A stretch of DNA of 32,229 nt. It comes from Pseudorhodobacter sp. (GTDB taxonomy: Bacteria; Pseudomonadota; Alphaproteobacteria; Rhodobacterales; Rhodobacteraceae). A program made the translations under genes and the position numbers. Positions 17,121-24,483 of the stretch are shown here, in pieces; the first letter of the stretch is position 1, and each line of letters begins with the position of its first letter. The notes beneath the pieces are model-generated. The model did not search any database. It saw only the letters and a program-made list of their open reading frames with translations, and was not told the origin of the DNA. Location: positions 1 through 32,229 of the forward strand of contig JAHEBX010000016.1 of NCBI GenBank assembly GCA_024642045.1, in the 5' to 3' direction.

Positions 17121-18527
17121 GTGGCAGGCAAGAGGAGAGGATTTCTAAACACCCTCTCGGGACGGTTTTTGCTGCTGACAGTGGCCTTTGTCATGCTGGC
17201 CGAAGTGCTGATCTTTGTGCCCTCGATCGCACGGTTTCGTTATGACTTTCTGACCATGCGGCTGGAAAAGGCGCAGATCGCCGCTTTGGCGCAACTGGCG
17301 GCCGAGGACATGGTGACGCCGGCGCTGGAAAAGGAACTTCTCGCCAATGCCGAGGTTTATAACGTCGTGCTGCGGCGCGACGAGGTCCGCCAGCTGGTGC
17401 TGTCCTCGCCGATCCCGACCCCGATTTCCGGCACCTATGATCTGCGTGAGGCGGGACCCTGGGAGCTGATCCGCGATGCTTTTGTGTGTTTGTTTGATGG
17501 CCATGACAAGATCATTCGGGTCATCGGTTACCCTGTGCAAGCTGCCGGTCTGCTGATCGAAGTCACAATGGACGCTGCCCCTTTGCGGATGGCGATGTTG
17601 GATTATGGCGAAAGGATTTTGCTGCTGTCGGCGCTGATCTCGGTGGTGACGGCGTTTTTTCTGTTTCTGGCAGTGCAGCGGTTGATTGTGTTGCCGATCC
17701 GCCGAGTGGTTTCGCATATGAAGGCCTACGCCGAGGCGCCACAAGACGCCCGGCGCGTCATCGCGCCTACGGCCACAGTGGTTGAACTGCGGGACGCCGA
17801 AGAGGCGATGCAATCCATGCAGACCCAATTGACCGGGTCACTGCGCCAGAAAGAGCGTTTGGCGCAGCTGGGCGGGGCCGTTGCCAAAATCAGCCATGAT
17901 CTGCGCAATATCCTGACCACGGCGCAGCTTTTCGCCGACAGAATCGAAGGGTCGGAGGACCCGATGGTTGCGCGTGCGGCCCCCAAACTGGTCAATTCGA
18001 TCAGCCGCGCGGCGGCGCTGTGCGAATCAACGCTTGCTTTTGGCAAGGCCGAAGAACTCGCGCCCAGCCTGCGTCGTTTTTCGTTGGCAGGTCTTGCCGA
18101 AGAGGTGGCCGAGGCCGAAGGTCTGTCTGGGCCGGGGACTGTAAGCTGCCTGATCGAAGTGCCCGAGGCGCTGATGATCGTGGCTGATTACGACCAGCTT
18201 TATCGGGTGTTGTCGAACCTTGTGCGCAATGCGCGTCAGGCTATTGAGGCGACCAACGCCGAGGGCAGCATCGAGATCTCGGCCGGAGAGACGCCTGCCG
18301 AGTGGTGGATCAGCGTGGGCGATACGGGGCCTGGCCTGCCAGAGCGGGCACGTGAGCATCTCTTCGAGGCGTTTCAGGGCGGCGCACGCAAGGGCGGCAT
18401 CGGTTTGGGGCTGGCGATTGCGGCGGAATTGGTCAAAGGCCATGGCGGGCGACTCGAGCTTTTCCGCAGCGATTCCGAAGGGTCCGAATTTCTGATCCAC
18501 CTGCCGAAAACGCTTGATGACCGATAA
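17121..18527 (+). CDS. Sensor histidine kinase
   Basis: 468 aa with a GTG start behind gagaggataagggc. TM1 is about 15-36, followed by a periplasmic sensor region of about 130 residues and TM2 at about 166-190. A HAMP-like linker leads to the dimerisation helix AKISHDLRNILTTAQ with phospho-acceptor His259. The ATPase domain has the N box NLVRNARQAIE, G1 GDTGPGLPERA and G2 KGGIGLGLAIAAELVKGHGG. It should autophosphorylate and signal to a response regulator, but none is next to it, so it is an orphan kinase. The stimulus is unknown. It lies 68 bp after the VTT-flavoprotein pair, which may be in the same transcript. Confidence 0.92.
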   Translation: MAGKRRGFLNTLSGRFLLLTVAFVMLAEVLIFVPSIARFRYDFLTMRLEKAQIAALAQLAAEDMVTPALEKELLANAEVYNVVLRRDEVRQLVLSSPIPTPISGTYDLREAGPWELIRDAFVCLFDGHDKIIRVIGYPVQAAGLLIEVTMDAAPLRMAMLDYGERILLLSALISVVTAFFLFLAVQRLIVLPIRRVVSHMKAYAEAPQDARRVIAPTATVVELRDAEEAMQSMQTQLTGSLRQKERLAQLGGAVAKISHDLRNILTTAQLFADRIEGSEDPMVARAAPKLVNSISRAAALCESTLAFGKAEELAPSLRRFSLAGLAEEVAEAEGLSGPGTVSCLIEVPEALMIVADYDQLYRVLSNLVRNARQAIEATNAEGSIEISAGETPAEWWISVGDTGPGLPERAREHLFEAFQGGARKGGIGLGLAIAAELVKGHGGRLELFRSDSEGSEFLIHLPKTLDDR

Positions 18528-18568
18528 ATTTTGCAACCAAGTGAGAGGCTTAGAGAAATTCTGACGGC

Positions 18569-18600
18569 CTTCACCTTGCCGTTTGTTTTTGTCGGTGAAG
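18569..18600 (+). terminator. Inverted repeat after the histidine kinase gene
   Basis: The 7-bp arms CTTCACC and GGTGAAG flank an 18-nt T-rich loop, 41 bases after the stop. No T run follows, so terminator function is uncertain. It lies just upstream of the tRNA promoter. Confidence 0.35.
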
Positions 18601-18624
18601 TTGCAAAAGCTTGCAGAATTGCCC

Positions 18625-18653
18625 TTGCAATGCGGCGCTGGGGCGGTTAGATG
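18625..18653 (+). promoter_or_regulatory. Candidate promoter of tRNA-Arg
   Basis: TTGCAA (18625-18630), 17 bp, TAGATG (18648-18653). The expected transcript would begin about 6-7 bases before the mature tRNA 5' end. The -10 is a weak match, but the spacing and position fit. Confidence 0.45.
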
Positions 18654-18665
18654 CAGCGGCAAGAT

Positions 18666-18742
18666 GGATCCATAGCTCAGCTGGATAGAGCATCAGACTA
18701 CGAATCTGAGGGTCGGGCGTTCGAATCGCTCTGGGTCCACCA
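18666..18742 (+). tRNA. tRNA-Arg (anticodon ACG)
   Basis: A complete 77-nt cloverleaf can be drawn. The acceptor is GGATCCA/TGGGTCC, the D-arm GCTC/GAGC and the anticodon arm TCAGA-CTACGAA-TCTGA with ACG at 34-36. The T-arm is GGGCG-TTCGAAT-CGCTC, and an encoded ACCA end follows. A34 would be deaminated to inosine to read CGU, CGC and CGA. No second copy of its 3' end is seen in the window, so there is no sign that an element integrated here. Confidence 0.96.
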
Positions 18743-19160
18743 TTCTTCCCCTTATTGACGACCCGTAAACCGGCGCTTTGCGCTGCGAACGCCGTCGTTG
18801 TTGCACGAACGCTTGCGATCAGAACCATCGTTCGTCGGTTGCAGTGGTCGCGCTAGACCCACATCTTAATCTGCCTCTTTCCACGGCCAAAGCCGCAAGC
18901 TCGAACCATACGTTAAGGGCGGCTGGGCCTATGTGCCTTCCCTTACGTCATGTACGCCTTAAGTGGTGGCCGGGTAGCAGAAACGGCGAATATGTGTATA
19001 GTGATCACAAGAATTTAAGGAACACCGATCGTGGCTTTCTACAGGCAAGTCTACTTGTTCGGCCTGGCGCAACTGCGGCGAAACCCGCACAATCGGGCCT
19101 GCCCGGCAGGCTTTCATGTTGATGCCAGTCGTTGCCTTACCAAACCGGAGAATACACTGA
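18743..19160 (+). promoter_or_regulatory. Leader/promoter region of the nitrilase operon (418 bp, no gene seen)
   Basis: No convincing ORF is present; the frames listed here in the track have no family resemblance. It contains CGAACGC twice, 20 bp apart (18786, 18806), and an inverted pair ACGAACG/CGTTCGT (18805-18811 and 18829-18835). The palindrome GTGATCAC (19001-19008) overlaps a -10-like TATAGT (18997-19002). A 15-nt dyad GCCTGCCCGGCAGGC (19097-19111) lies 50 bp before the nitrilase ATG. These are candidate regulator sites. No good -35 was found. Confidence 0.4.
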
Positions 19161-20126
19161 ATGACACCATTCGCTATCGCAGGCGTGCAGATGTACGTGA
19201 ACGCCCTGCAGTCCAATGTCGAAGGCATGCGCCATCGGCTCGACGTATTGATGGCTCGCTTTCCCTGGACCCAAATGGTCTTGTTCAGCGAGCTTGCAGC
19301 CTTTGGGCCGCTGCCACGCTTTGCTCAACCCTTCACAAACGAAACGGTTAATCTGTTTCGCGAAGATGCGCGGCGCCATAATATCTGGCTGATCCCCGGT
19401 TCGATGTTCGAGAAAACAGAGGACGGACGGATTTTCAACACCTCTGTCGTCATTAATCCGGACGGGGATATCGTTACCTCTTACCGCAAGATGTTTCCAT
19501 TCCGCCCCTACGAGGCCGAGGTTGAGGCGGGCACCGAGTTCTGCATTTTTGACGTACCGAATGTCGGGCGCTTTGGCCTGTCAATCTGCTATGACATCTG
19601 GTTCCCGGAGACGACGCGCCAATTGACGAGCGCTGGGGTCGAGGTGTTGCTGCATCCCGTGTTGACCGGCACCACCGACCGCGATGCCGAACTGGCCATT
19701 GCACGCGCCACGGCGGCGCAGTTCCAGTGCTATGTCATTGATGTGAACGGCCTTGGCGCAGGCGGTGTTGGGCGGTCTTGTGTCGTTGATCCGACCTCGC
19801 TGGTGCTGCACCAAAGTCAGGGTCAAGAAGACATGTTCCCGATTGAAGTCGACCTTTCAATGGTGCGCCGTCAACGCGAAACGGGGATGAAGGGGCTGGG
19901 GCAAGTGCTCAAAAGCTTCCGTGACCGTTCAGCCGATTTCCCGGTCTATGACCGCAGCAGTGGGTCAGATGCCTATCTGAACTCGCTTGGACCACTGTCG
20001 ATCCCGACTCAAGGGTCGCGCGCTGGGCTGCATTTCGACATGCCCACGGCCAAGATCGCGCCGGCGACCGGCGTGGCGCCCGATCTGACCCTGATGCCAA
20101 TCTACGGCAAGACCCACGGCGGCTGA
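19161..20126 (+). CDS. Carbon-nitrogen hydrolase (nitrilase superfamily amidase)
   Basis: 321 aa. The catalytic triad of the superfamily is readable: Glu44 in LFSELAAFGP, Lys110 in SYRKMFPF and Cys143 in LSICYDIWFPE. A conserved acidic residue follows the lysine (RPYEAEVEAG). These cytoplasmic enzymes hydrolyse amides or carbamoyl groups through a thioester. CYDIWFPE suggests an amidase/carbamoylase rather than a true nitrilase. The last 60 residues (after KSFRDRSADF) extend beyond the core and are not recognisable. GGAG lies 10 nt before the ATG. It is the first gene of a run with a PLP decarboxylase, an ATP-grasp ligase and a C45 Ntn enzyme, so an amide- or carbamoyl-amine intermediate is a plausible substrate. 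Confidence 0.88.
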   Translation: MTPFAIAGVQMYVNALQSNVEGMRHRLDVLMARFPWTQMVLFSELAAFGPLPRFAQPFTNETVNLFREDARRHNIWLIPGSMFEKTEDGRIFNTSVVINPDGDIVTSYRKMFPFRPYEAEVEAGTEFCIFDVPNVGRFGLSICYDIWFPETTRQLTSAGVEVLLHPVLTGTTDRDAELAIARATAAQFQCYVIDVNGLGAGGVGRSCVVDPTSLVLHQSQGQEDMFPIEVDLSMVRRQRETGMKGLGQVLKSFRDRSADFPVYDRSSGSDAYLNSLGPLSIPTQGSRAGLHFDMPTAKIAPATGVAPDLTLMPIYGKTHGG

Positions 20127-20130
20127 GCTT

Positions 20131-20169
20131 CGGGCGGAGCCCTGCAAGCTGCAGCGATTGCTCCGCCCG
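20131..20169 (+). promoter_or_regulatory. Strong hairpin between nitrilase and decarboxylase genes
   Basis: The perfect 10-bp arms CGGGCGGAGC and GCTCCGCCCG enclose a smaller CTGC/GCAG stem. It starts 5 bases after the nitrilase stop and ends 37 bases before the next ATG. No T-tract follows, so partial termination, RNA processing or transcript stabilisation is more likely than full termination. Confidence 0.6.
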
Positions 20170-20206
20170 CCCATTCGGTCGTCCTGACTCACAAGGACTA
20201 AGCCAT

Positions 20207-22945
20207 ATGCATTCGATGAGTGACTACTATTCTGCCATCCAACTGCGCTCTGACCAATGGAGCACCCTGCGCGAGGCAACCGATGCACTTGCGCGTGGGC
20301 CTGATGCCAAGGGCGCAGCTGCCTATCGCAAGACGATCGTGCAGCAATTTCAGTCGCTTGCGCTGATCGAGCCCTATTGGGCGTTTCCGGGGATGGCGGT
20401 GTTCGAGCATATGCGGCGCCAATTTGAACATGGCAGTCTGGATGATCTTGCCTTTGCGACACAGCGCGTCACACGTGCATTGACCACTGGCGCTTATCGC
20501 CGCCGCCACATTCCTCTGGACCGCGATAAGGCAGAAGACGAAGAGCATGACGACGAGGCAATGCTGTCGCCCGAGGCGCGCGCGTTGACCAAGCCGTATT
20601 TTGAAGTGATGATCGTTGATGCTGTCAACGAACAGCAAGAGCGTTGGCTAAAGACCAACGTCGCCCGAATGCGTCGCCCGGATGATCCCTTCATTTATGA
20701 AGCGGTGGTTGTGCCCAGCCTCGAGGACGCGCTGATAGGCATTTTGTTCAATCACAATATTCAGGCCATCGTGGTGCGCCCCGGACTGGTTCTGAAATCG
20801 AAAAACGCCTTGCCGATCCTCAAGCGCTATCTGAAACGCGCGGGCGGGTCTTTGGATATCGACACGCTGATGCCCGAAGACTATGGCCCCGAGCTGTGCC
20901 GCATGATTGCCAAGGTGCGGCCCGAGTTGGATGCCTATCTTGTAACCGAACGCTCGGTCGAAGAAATCGCAGGCCTTGACCTCGGCATCTGCCGCCGCGT
21001 TTTCTATAATCAGGAAGACTTTATCGAGTTGCACCTGAACATCCTGCGCGGCGTGCAGGCGCGGTTCAAAACGCCCTTTTTCACCGCTCTTGTCGAATAT
21101 TCCAAGCAGCCTACCGGCGTGTTTCATGCCATGCCGATCAGCCGCGGAAAGTCGATCAGCCGCAGCCATTGGATTCAGGATATGGGTGCCTTTTACGGCC
21201 CCAATATCTTTATGGCCGAAACATCGGCGACGTCGGGCGGTTTGGATAGTCTGCTGGAGCCCCATGGCCCGATCAAGGAGGCGCAGGAACTGGCCAGCCG
21301 CGCCTTTGGGTCCAAGCAGACGTTTTTCGCCACCAACGGCACCTCGACCTGCAACAAGATTGTGGTGCAAGCGCTGGTGCGGCCCGACGATATCGTGCTG
21401 GTGGACCGCGATTGCCACAAATCACACCACTACGGCATGGTGCTGTCGGGTGCGAATGTTGTCTACCTCGACAGCTATCCGCTGAATGAATACTCGATGT
21501 ATGGCGCGGTGCCGCTACGCGAGATCAAGCATCAATTGCTGGAGTTGAAGGCTGCGGGAAAGCTGGACCGGGTCCGGATGCTGTTGCTGACGAACTGCAC
21601 ATTTGACGGTATCGTTTATAACGTCGAGCGGGTGATGGAGGAATGCCTTGCTATCAAACCCGACCTGATCTTTCTGTGGGACGAGGCTTGGTTTGCCTTT
21701 GCGCGATTTGGCCCGACGTACCGTCAGCGCACGGCGATGAATGCGGCCAATTCTATGCGCGAAAAACTGCGCAGTGATGCGCATGCCAAGGAATATGAAG
21801 CCCAGCAGGCCAGTCTGAAGGACGCGGATGCCGAAACCCTGCTGAACACCCGTCTCATTCCCTCGCCCAAAGCACGTGTTCGCGTCTATGCGACGCAATC
21901 GACGCACAAGACGCTGACATCTTTGCGGCAGGGGTCGATGATCCATGTCAACGATCAGGATTTCAAGGGCGAGGTCGAACAGGCCTTCCACGAAGCCTAT
22001 ATGACCCACACTTCGACCAGTCCGAACTATCAGATCATCGCCAGCCTTGATGTCGGCCGGCGGCAGGTCGAACTCGAGGGGTTCGAGTTTGTGCAGCGTC
22101 AGGTCGAGGCAGCGATGGCGATGCGGCGCGCGATTTCGACGCATCCGCTTTTGCAGAAATACTTCAAGGTGCTGGCCGCGGGCGACATGATCCCCGAGGA
22201 ATACCGCGAAAGCGGCGTCAGCAGCTATTACAATCCTGAACAGGGGTGGACCGACATCTGGGATTGCTGGGAAAAAGACGAATTCGTGCTGGACGCTACC
22301 CGTGTGACCTTGGCGGTGGGCGGCACAGGCTGGGATGGCGACACGTTCAAGACCGATATCCTGATGGACAAATACGGCATCCAGATCAACAAGACCTCGC
22401 GCAATACCGTGTTGTTCATGACCAATATCGGCACGACCAGGTCCTCGGTTGCCTATCTGATCGAAGTGCTGGTCGAGATCGCAAAGGGTTTGGACGAGCT
22501 TTTGGATGATGCCTCCAAGATGGAGCGTCTGGCCTTTGACCGGCGCGTGAAAAACCTGATGCAGGATTTTCCGCCTCTGCCCGATTTCAGCCGGTTCCAC
22601 GATGCCTTCCGCGCCGATCTGGTGACGCCAGAAGGCGATATCCGCACCCCGTTCTTTATGAGTTATGATGAGAACAACTGCGATTATCTTGATCTGACCG
22701 GATCTTTGAAACAAGCGCTGGATGCGGGCGAAGAGGTCGTTTCGGCCTCGTTCATCATCCCCTATCCGCCGGGTTTTCCGATCCTTGTGCCGGGGCAGGT
22801 GGTCAGTAAAGAGATTCTGGAATTCATGCTGGCGCTCGATGTCAGTGAAATCCATGGCTATCGCGCCGACCTCGGCCTGCGGGTGTTCACCAAAGAGGCT
22901 TTGGCCAGTCGACTGGAAGGCAGACAGCTCAAGAAACCAGAATAA
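20207..22945 (+). CDS. PLP-dependent Orn/Lys/Arg-type amino-acid decarboxylase, unusually long
   Basis: 912 aa. The fold-type I core resembles group III decarboxylases. TNGTSTCNKI (about 377-386) is the phosphate region, and RDCHKSHHYG carries the His that stacks on PLP. WDEAW has Asp492 for the pyridine nitrogen, and ATQSTHKTL has the Schiff-base Lys568. Typical biodegradative enzymes (CadA, AdiA, SpeF) are about 710-760 aa. Here there are about 330 residues before the PLP domain, including a highly acidic AEDEEHDDE stretch. About 75 residues separate Asp492 from Lys568, against about 37 in CadA as I recall. The reaction should convert an amino acid to its amine plus CO2, but the substrate cannot be assigned. 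ATG at 20207 follows caaggactaagcc; MSDYY three codons later is an alternative. It is followed after 21 bp by the ATP-grasp gene. Confidence 0.88.
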   Translation: MHSMSDYYSAIQLRSDQWSTLREATDALARGPDAKGAAAYRKTIVQQFQSLALIEPYWAFPGMAVFEHMRRQFEHGSLDDLAFATQRVTRALTTGAYRRRHIPLDRDKAEDEEHDDEAMLSPEARALTKPYFEVMIVDAVNEQQERWLKTNVARMRRPDDPFIYEAVVVPSLEDALIGILFNHNIQAIVVRPGLVLKSKNALPILKRYLKRAGGSLDIDTLMPEDYGPELCRMIAKVRPELDAYLVTERSVEEIAGLDLGICRRVFYNQEDFIELHLNILRGVQARFKTPFFTALVEYSKQPTGVFHAMPISRGKSISRSHWIQDMGAFYGPNIFMAETSATSGGLDSLLEPHGPIKEAQELASRAFGSKQTFFATNGTSTCNKIVVQALVRPDDIVLVDRDCHKSHHYGMVLSGANVVYLDSYPLNEYSMYGAVPLREIKHQLLELKAAGKLDRVRMLLLTNCTFDGIVYNVERVMEECLAIKPDLIFLWDEAWFAFARFGPTYRQRTAMNAANSMREKLRSDAHAKEYEAQQASLKDADAETLLNTRLIPSPKARVRVYATQSTHKTLTSLRQGSMIHVNDQDFKGEVEQAFHEAYMTHTSTSPNYQIIASLDVGRRQVELEGFEFVQRQVEAAMAMRRAISTHPLLQKYFKVLAAGDMIPEEYRESGVSSYYNPEQGWTDIWDCWEKDEFVLDATRVTLAVGGTGWDGDTFKTDILMDKYGIQINKTSRNTVLFMTNIGTTRSSVAYLIEVLVEIAKGLDELLDDASKMERLAFDRRVKNLMQDFPPLPDFSRFHDAFRADLVTPEGDIRTPFFMSYDENNCDYLDLTGSLKQALDAGEEVVSASFIIPYPPGFPILVPGQVVSKEILEFMLALDVSEIHGYRADLGLRVFTKEALASRLEGRQLKKPE

Positions 22946-22966
22946 CCAAAACAGAGGGAGAGAATA

Positions 22967-24427
22967 ATGGCGACTAATGTGCTAAAGAACATTTCCGAAA
23001 TCCGGCGCCACTTTCACCGGAATGAAGATCCGATCTATTTCATCTCGGCCACCAACTTTAACCTGTTGGGGCTGGATGAATGGGTGAAGAATTTCAAATA
23101 TATCTGCTACATAGACTGTTATGACGGCAAGCACCCGAACGTGTTTTGCCCCTCGGAACAACCGCATGCGGAATTCCAGTCGATTGAAGATATCAACAAC
23201 TATCTGCTTCAGCACAAGGAAGTCATCGACTTCGTCAAGCGCCGTGGTGGCAAGCCGAAATTCGTCTTTCTGATGTTTGACGAAGAAACCGAGCGGCTGG
23301 CCAAGGAACTGGGGGCCGAGGTCTGGTTCCCCAAGGCCAAGCTGCGCACCAAGATGGACAACAAGATCGAAACCGTGCGTGTCGGTAACAAGGCGGGCGT
23401 GCCTTCGGTGCCAAACGTTCTGGCCGAGGTGAAATCCTATGCCGATCTGAAAAAGACCTGCGACAAGGCGGGCATCGGGCATGACCTCGTGCTGCAGTCG
23501 GCTTACGGCGATTCCGGCCACACGACGTTTTTCATCAAATCCGAAGCTGATTTCCGCAAGCACGAGCATGAGATTATCGGCGAGGGTGAGATCAAGATCA
23601 TGAAGCGGATCGACTGCCGCGGATCGGCGATCGAGGCTTGCGTGACGCGCGAGGGCACCATCGTTGGCCCACTGATGACAGAACTGGTCGGCTTCAAGGA
23701 CCTTACGCCCTATCGGGGCGGCTGGTGTGGCAACGAGATCTTTGCGACGGCCTTCCCGCCCAAAGTGCGCGAGCGCGCGCGCGATCTGACTTTCAAATTT
23801 GGTGAGCAATTGCGCAAGGAAGGCTATCACGGCTATTTCGAGCTCGATTTCCTGATCGACAAAAAGACCGGCGATATCTGGCTGGGCGAGCTTAATCCGC
23901 GCATCACGGGCTGTTCGTCCATGACCAACCACGCCGCCTTCGCCCATGCGGATGCGCCGCTGTTCCTGTTCCACCTGCTGGAATTCTCGAAAAAGCCCTT
24001 CAAGCTTGACGTGGCCGAGTTGAATGCCCGTTGGGCTGATCCGGCAATGATTGATGGCTGGTCGCAGATGGTGATCAAACACACCGAGGACACTGTGGAT
24101 ATCGTCACCCATGTACCCGAAACCGGCATCTACAAGATGCTGGAAGACGGGCGTGTGGTGTTCGACCGGTTCGACTATCACCGCCGCGCCGTCGAGTCCG
24201 AGAACGAGGCGTTCTTTCTGCGCATCCTGCAACCGGGCGATTATCGCTATGAAGGGGCCGACGTCGGCATTCTGGTGACCCGTGGCCGCTCGATGACCCA
24301 AGGGTTCCAGTTGAATGAGCGGGCAAAAAAGTGGATACACGGCATCAAGCAGGCCGTATCTGCCAAGCCGCTGCCAATGGCGGCCGCGGGACCGGCCTTC
24401 GCCGATCCGGCGTTCAAGATCATGTAA
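22967..24427 (+). CDS. ATP-grasp ligase (biotin-carboxylase-like annotation family)
   Basis: 486 aa. An N-terminal pre-ATP-grasp region (1-125) is followed by KMDNKIETVRVGNKAGVP, then the strand with LVLQSAYGDSGHTTFF and its glycine-rich loop. IKIMKRIDCRGSAIEACV and the metal-binding pair FELDFLID (about 291-298) and WLGELNPRITG (about 305-314, Glu308/Asn310) complete the ATP-grasp fold. Such enzymes make an acyl-phosphate and join it to an amine or thiol. The biotin carboxylase label would rest only on the shared fold, and no biotin carrier gene is nearby. The last 150 residues are not recognisable. The RBS is gagggagagaata. The upstream decarboxylase suggests an amine acceptor or a related carboxylate donor. 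Confidence 0.8.
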   Translation: MATNVLKNISEIRRHFHRNEDPIYFISATNFNLLGLDEWVKNFKYICYIDCYDGKHPNVFCPSEQPHAEFQSIEDINNYLLQHKEVIDFVKRRGGKPKFVFLMFDEETERLAKELGAEVWFPKAKLRTKMDNKIETVRVGNKAGVPSVPNVLAEVKSYADLKKTCDKAGIGHDLVLQSAYGDSGHTTFFIKSEADFRKHEHEIIGEGEIKIMKRIDCRGSAIEACVTREGTIVGPLMTELVGFKDLTPYRGGWCGNEIFATAFPPKVRERARDLTFKFGEQLRKEGYHGYFELDFLIDKKTGDIWLGELNPRITGCSSMTNHAAFAHADAPLFLFHLLEFSKKPFKLDVAELNARWADPAMIDGWSQMVIKHTEDTVDIVTHVPETGIYKMLEDGRVVFDRFDYHRRAVESENEAFFLRILQPGDYRYEGADVGILVTRGRSMTQGFQLNERAKKWIHGIKQAVSAKPLPMAAAGPAFADPAFKIM

Positions 24428-24433
24428 CGTGCC

Positions 24434-24460
24434 ACCCGGCGGCCCTTGCGGCTGCCGGGT
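24434..24460 (+). promoter_or_regulatory. Hairpin between ATP-grasp and C45 genes
   Basis: ACCCGGC and GCCGGGT pair perfectly. The stem continues through one G-U and GCC/GGC to give 11 bp with a CTTGC loop. It begins 6 bases after the ATP-grasp stop and ends 23 bases before the C45 ATG. No T-run follows. Confidence 0.55.
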
Positions 24461-24483
24461 TGCCCCTTCGGACCCAATGACAA

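Noticed and set aside
18666-18742. tRNA-Arg as an integration site of a genomic island carrying the nitrilase operon
   Set aside because: No integrase and no second copy of the tRNA 3' end were found in the window, and base composition does not shift visibly.
19031-19351. Short GTG-started ORF overlapping the nitrilase start
   Set aside because: It overlaps a well-supported gene in another frame, shows no family resemblance and has only a distant AAGGA as RBS.
22967-24427. Genuine biotin carboxylase
   Set aside because: No biotin carrier or carboxyltransferase gene is near, and the sequence shows only the general ATP-grasp motifs, so an ATP-dependent ligase is the safer call.
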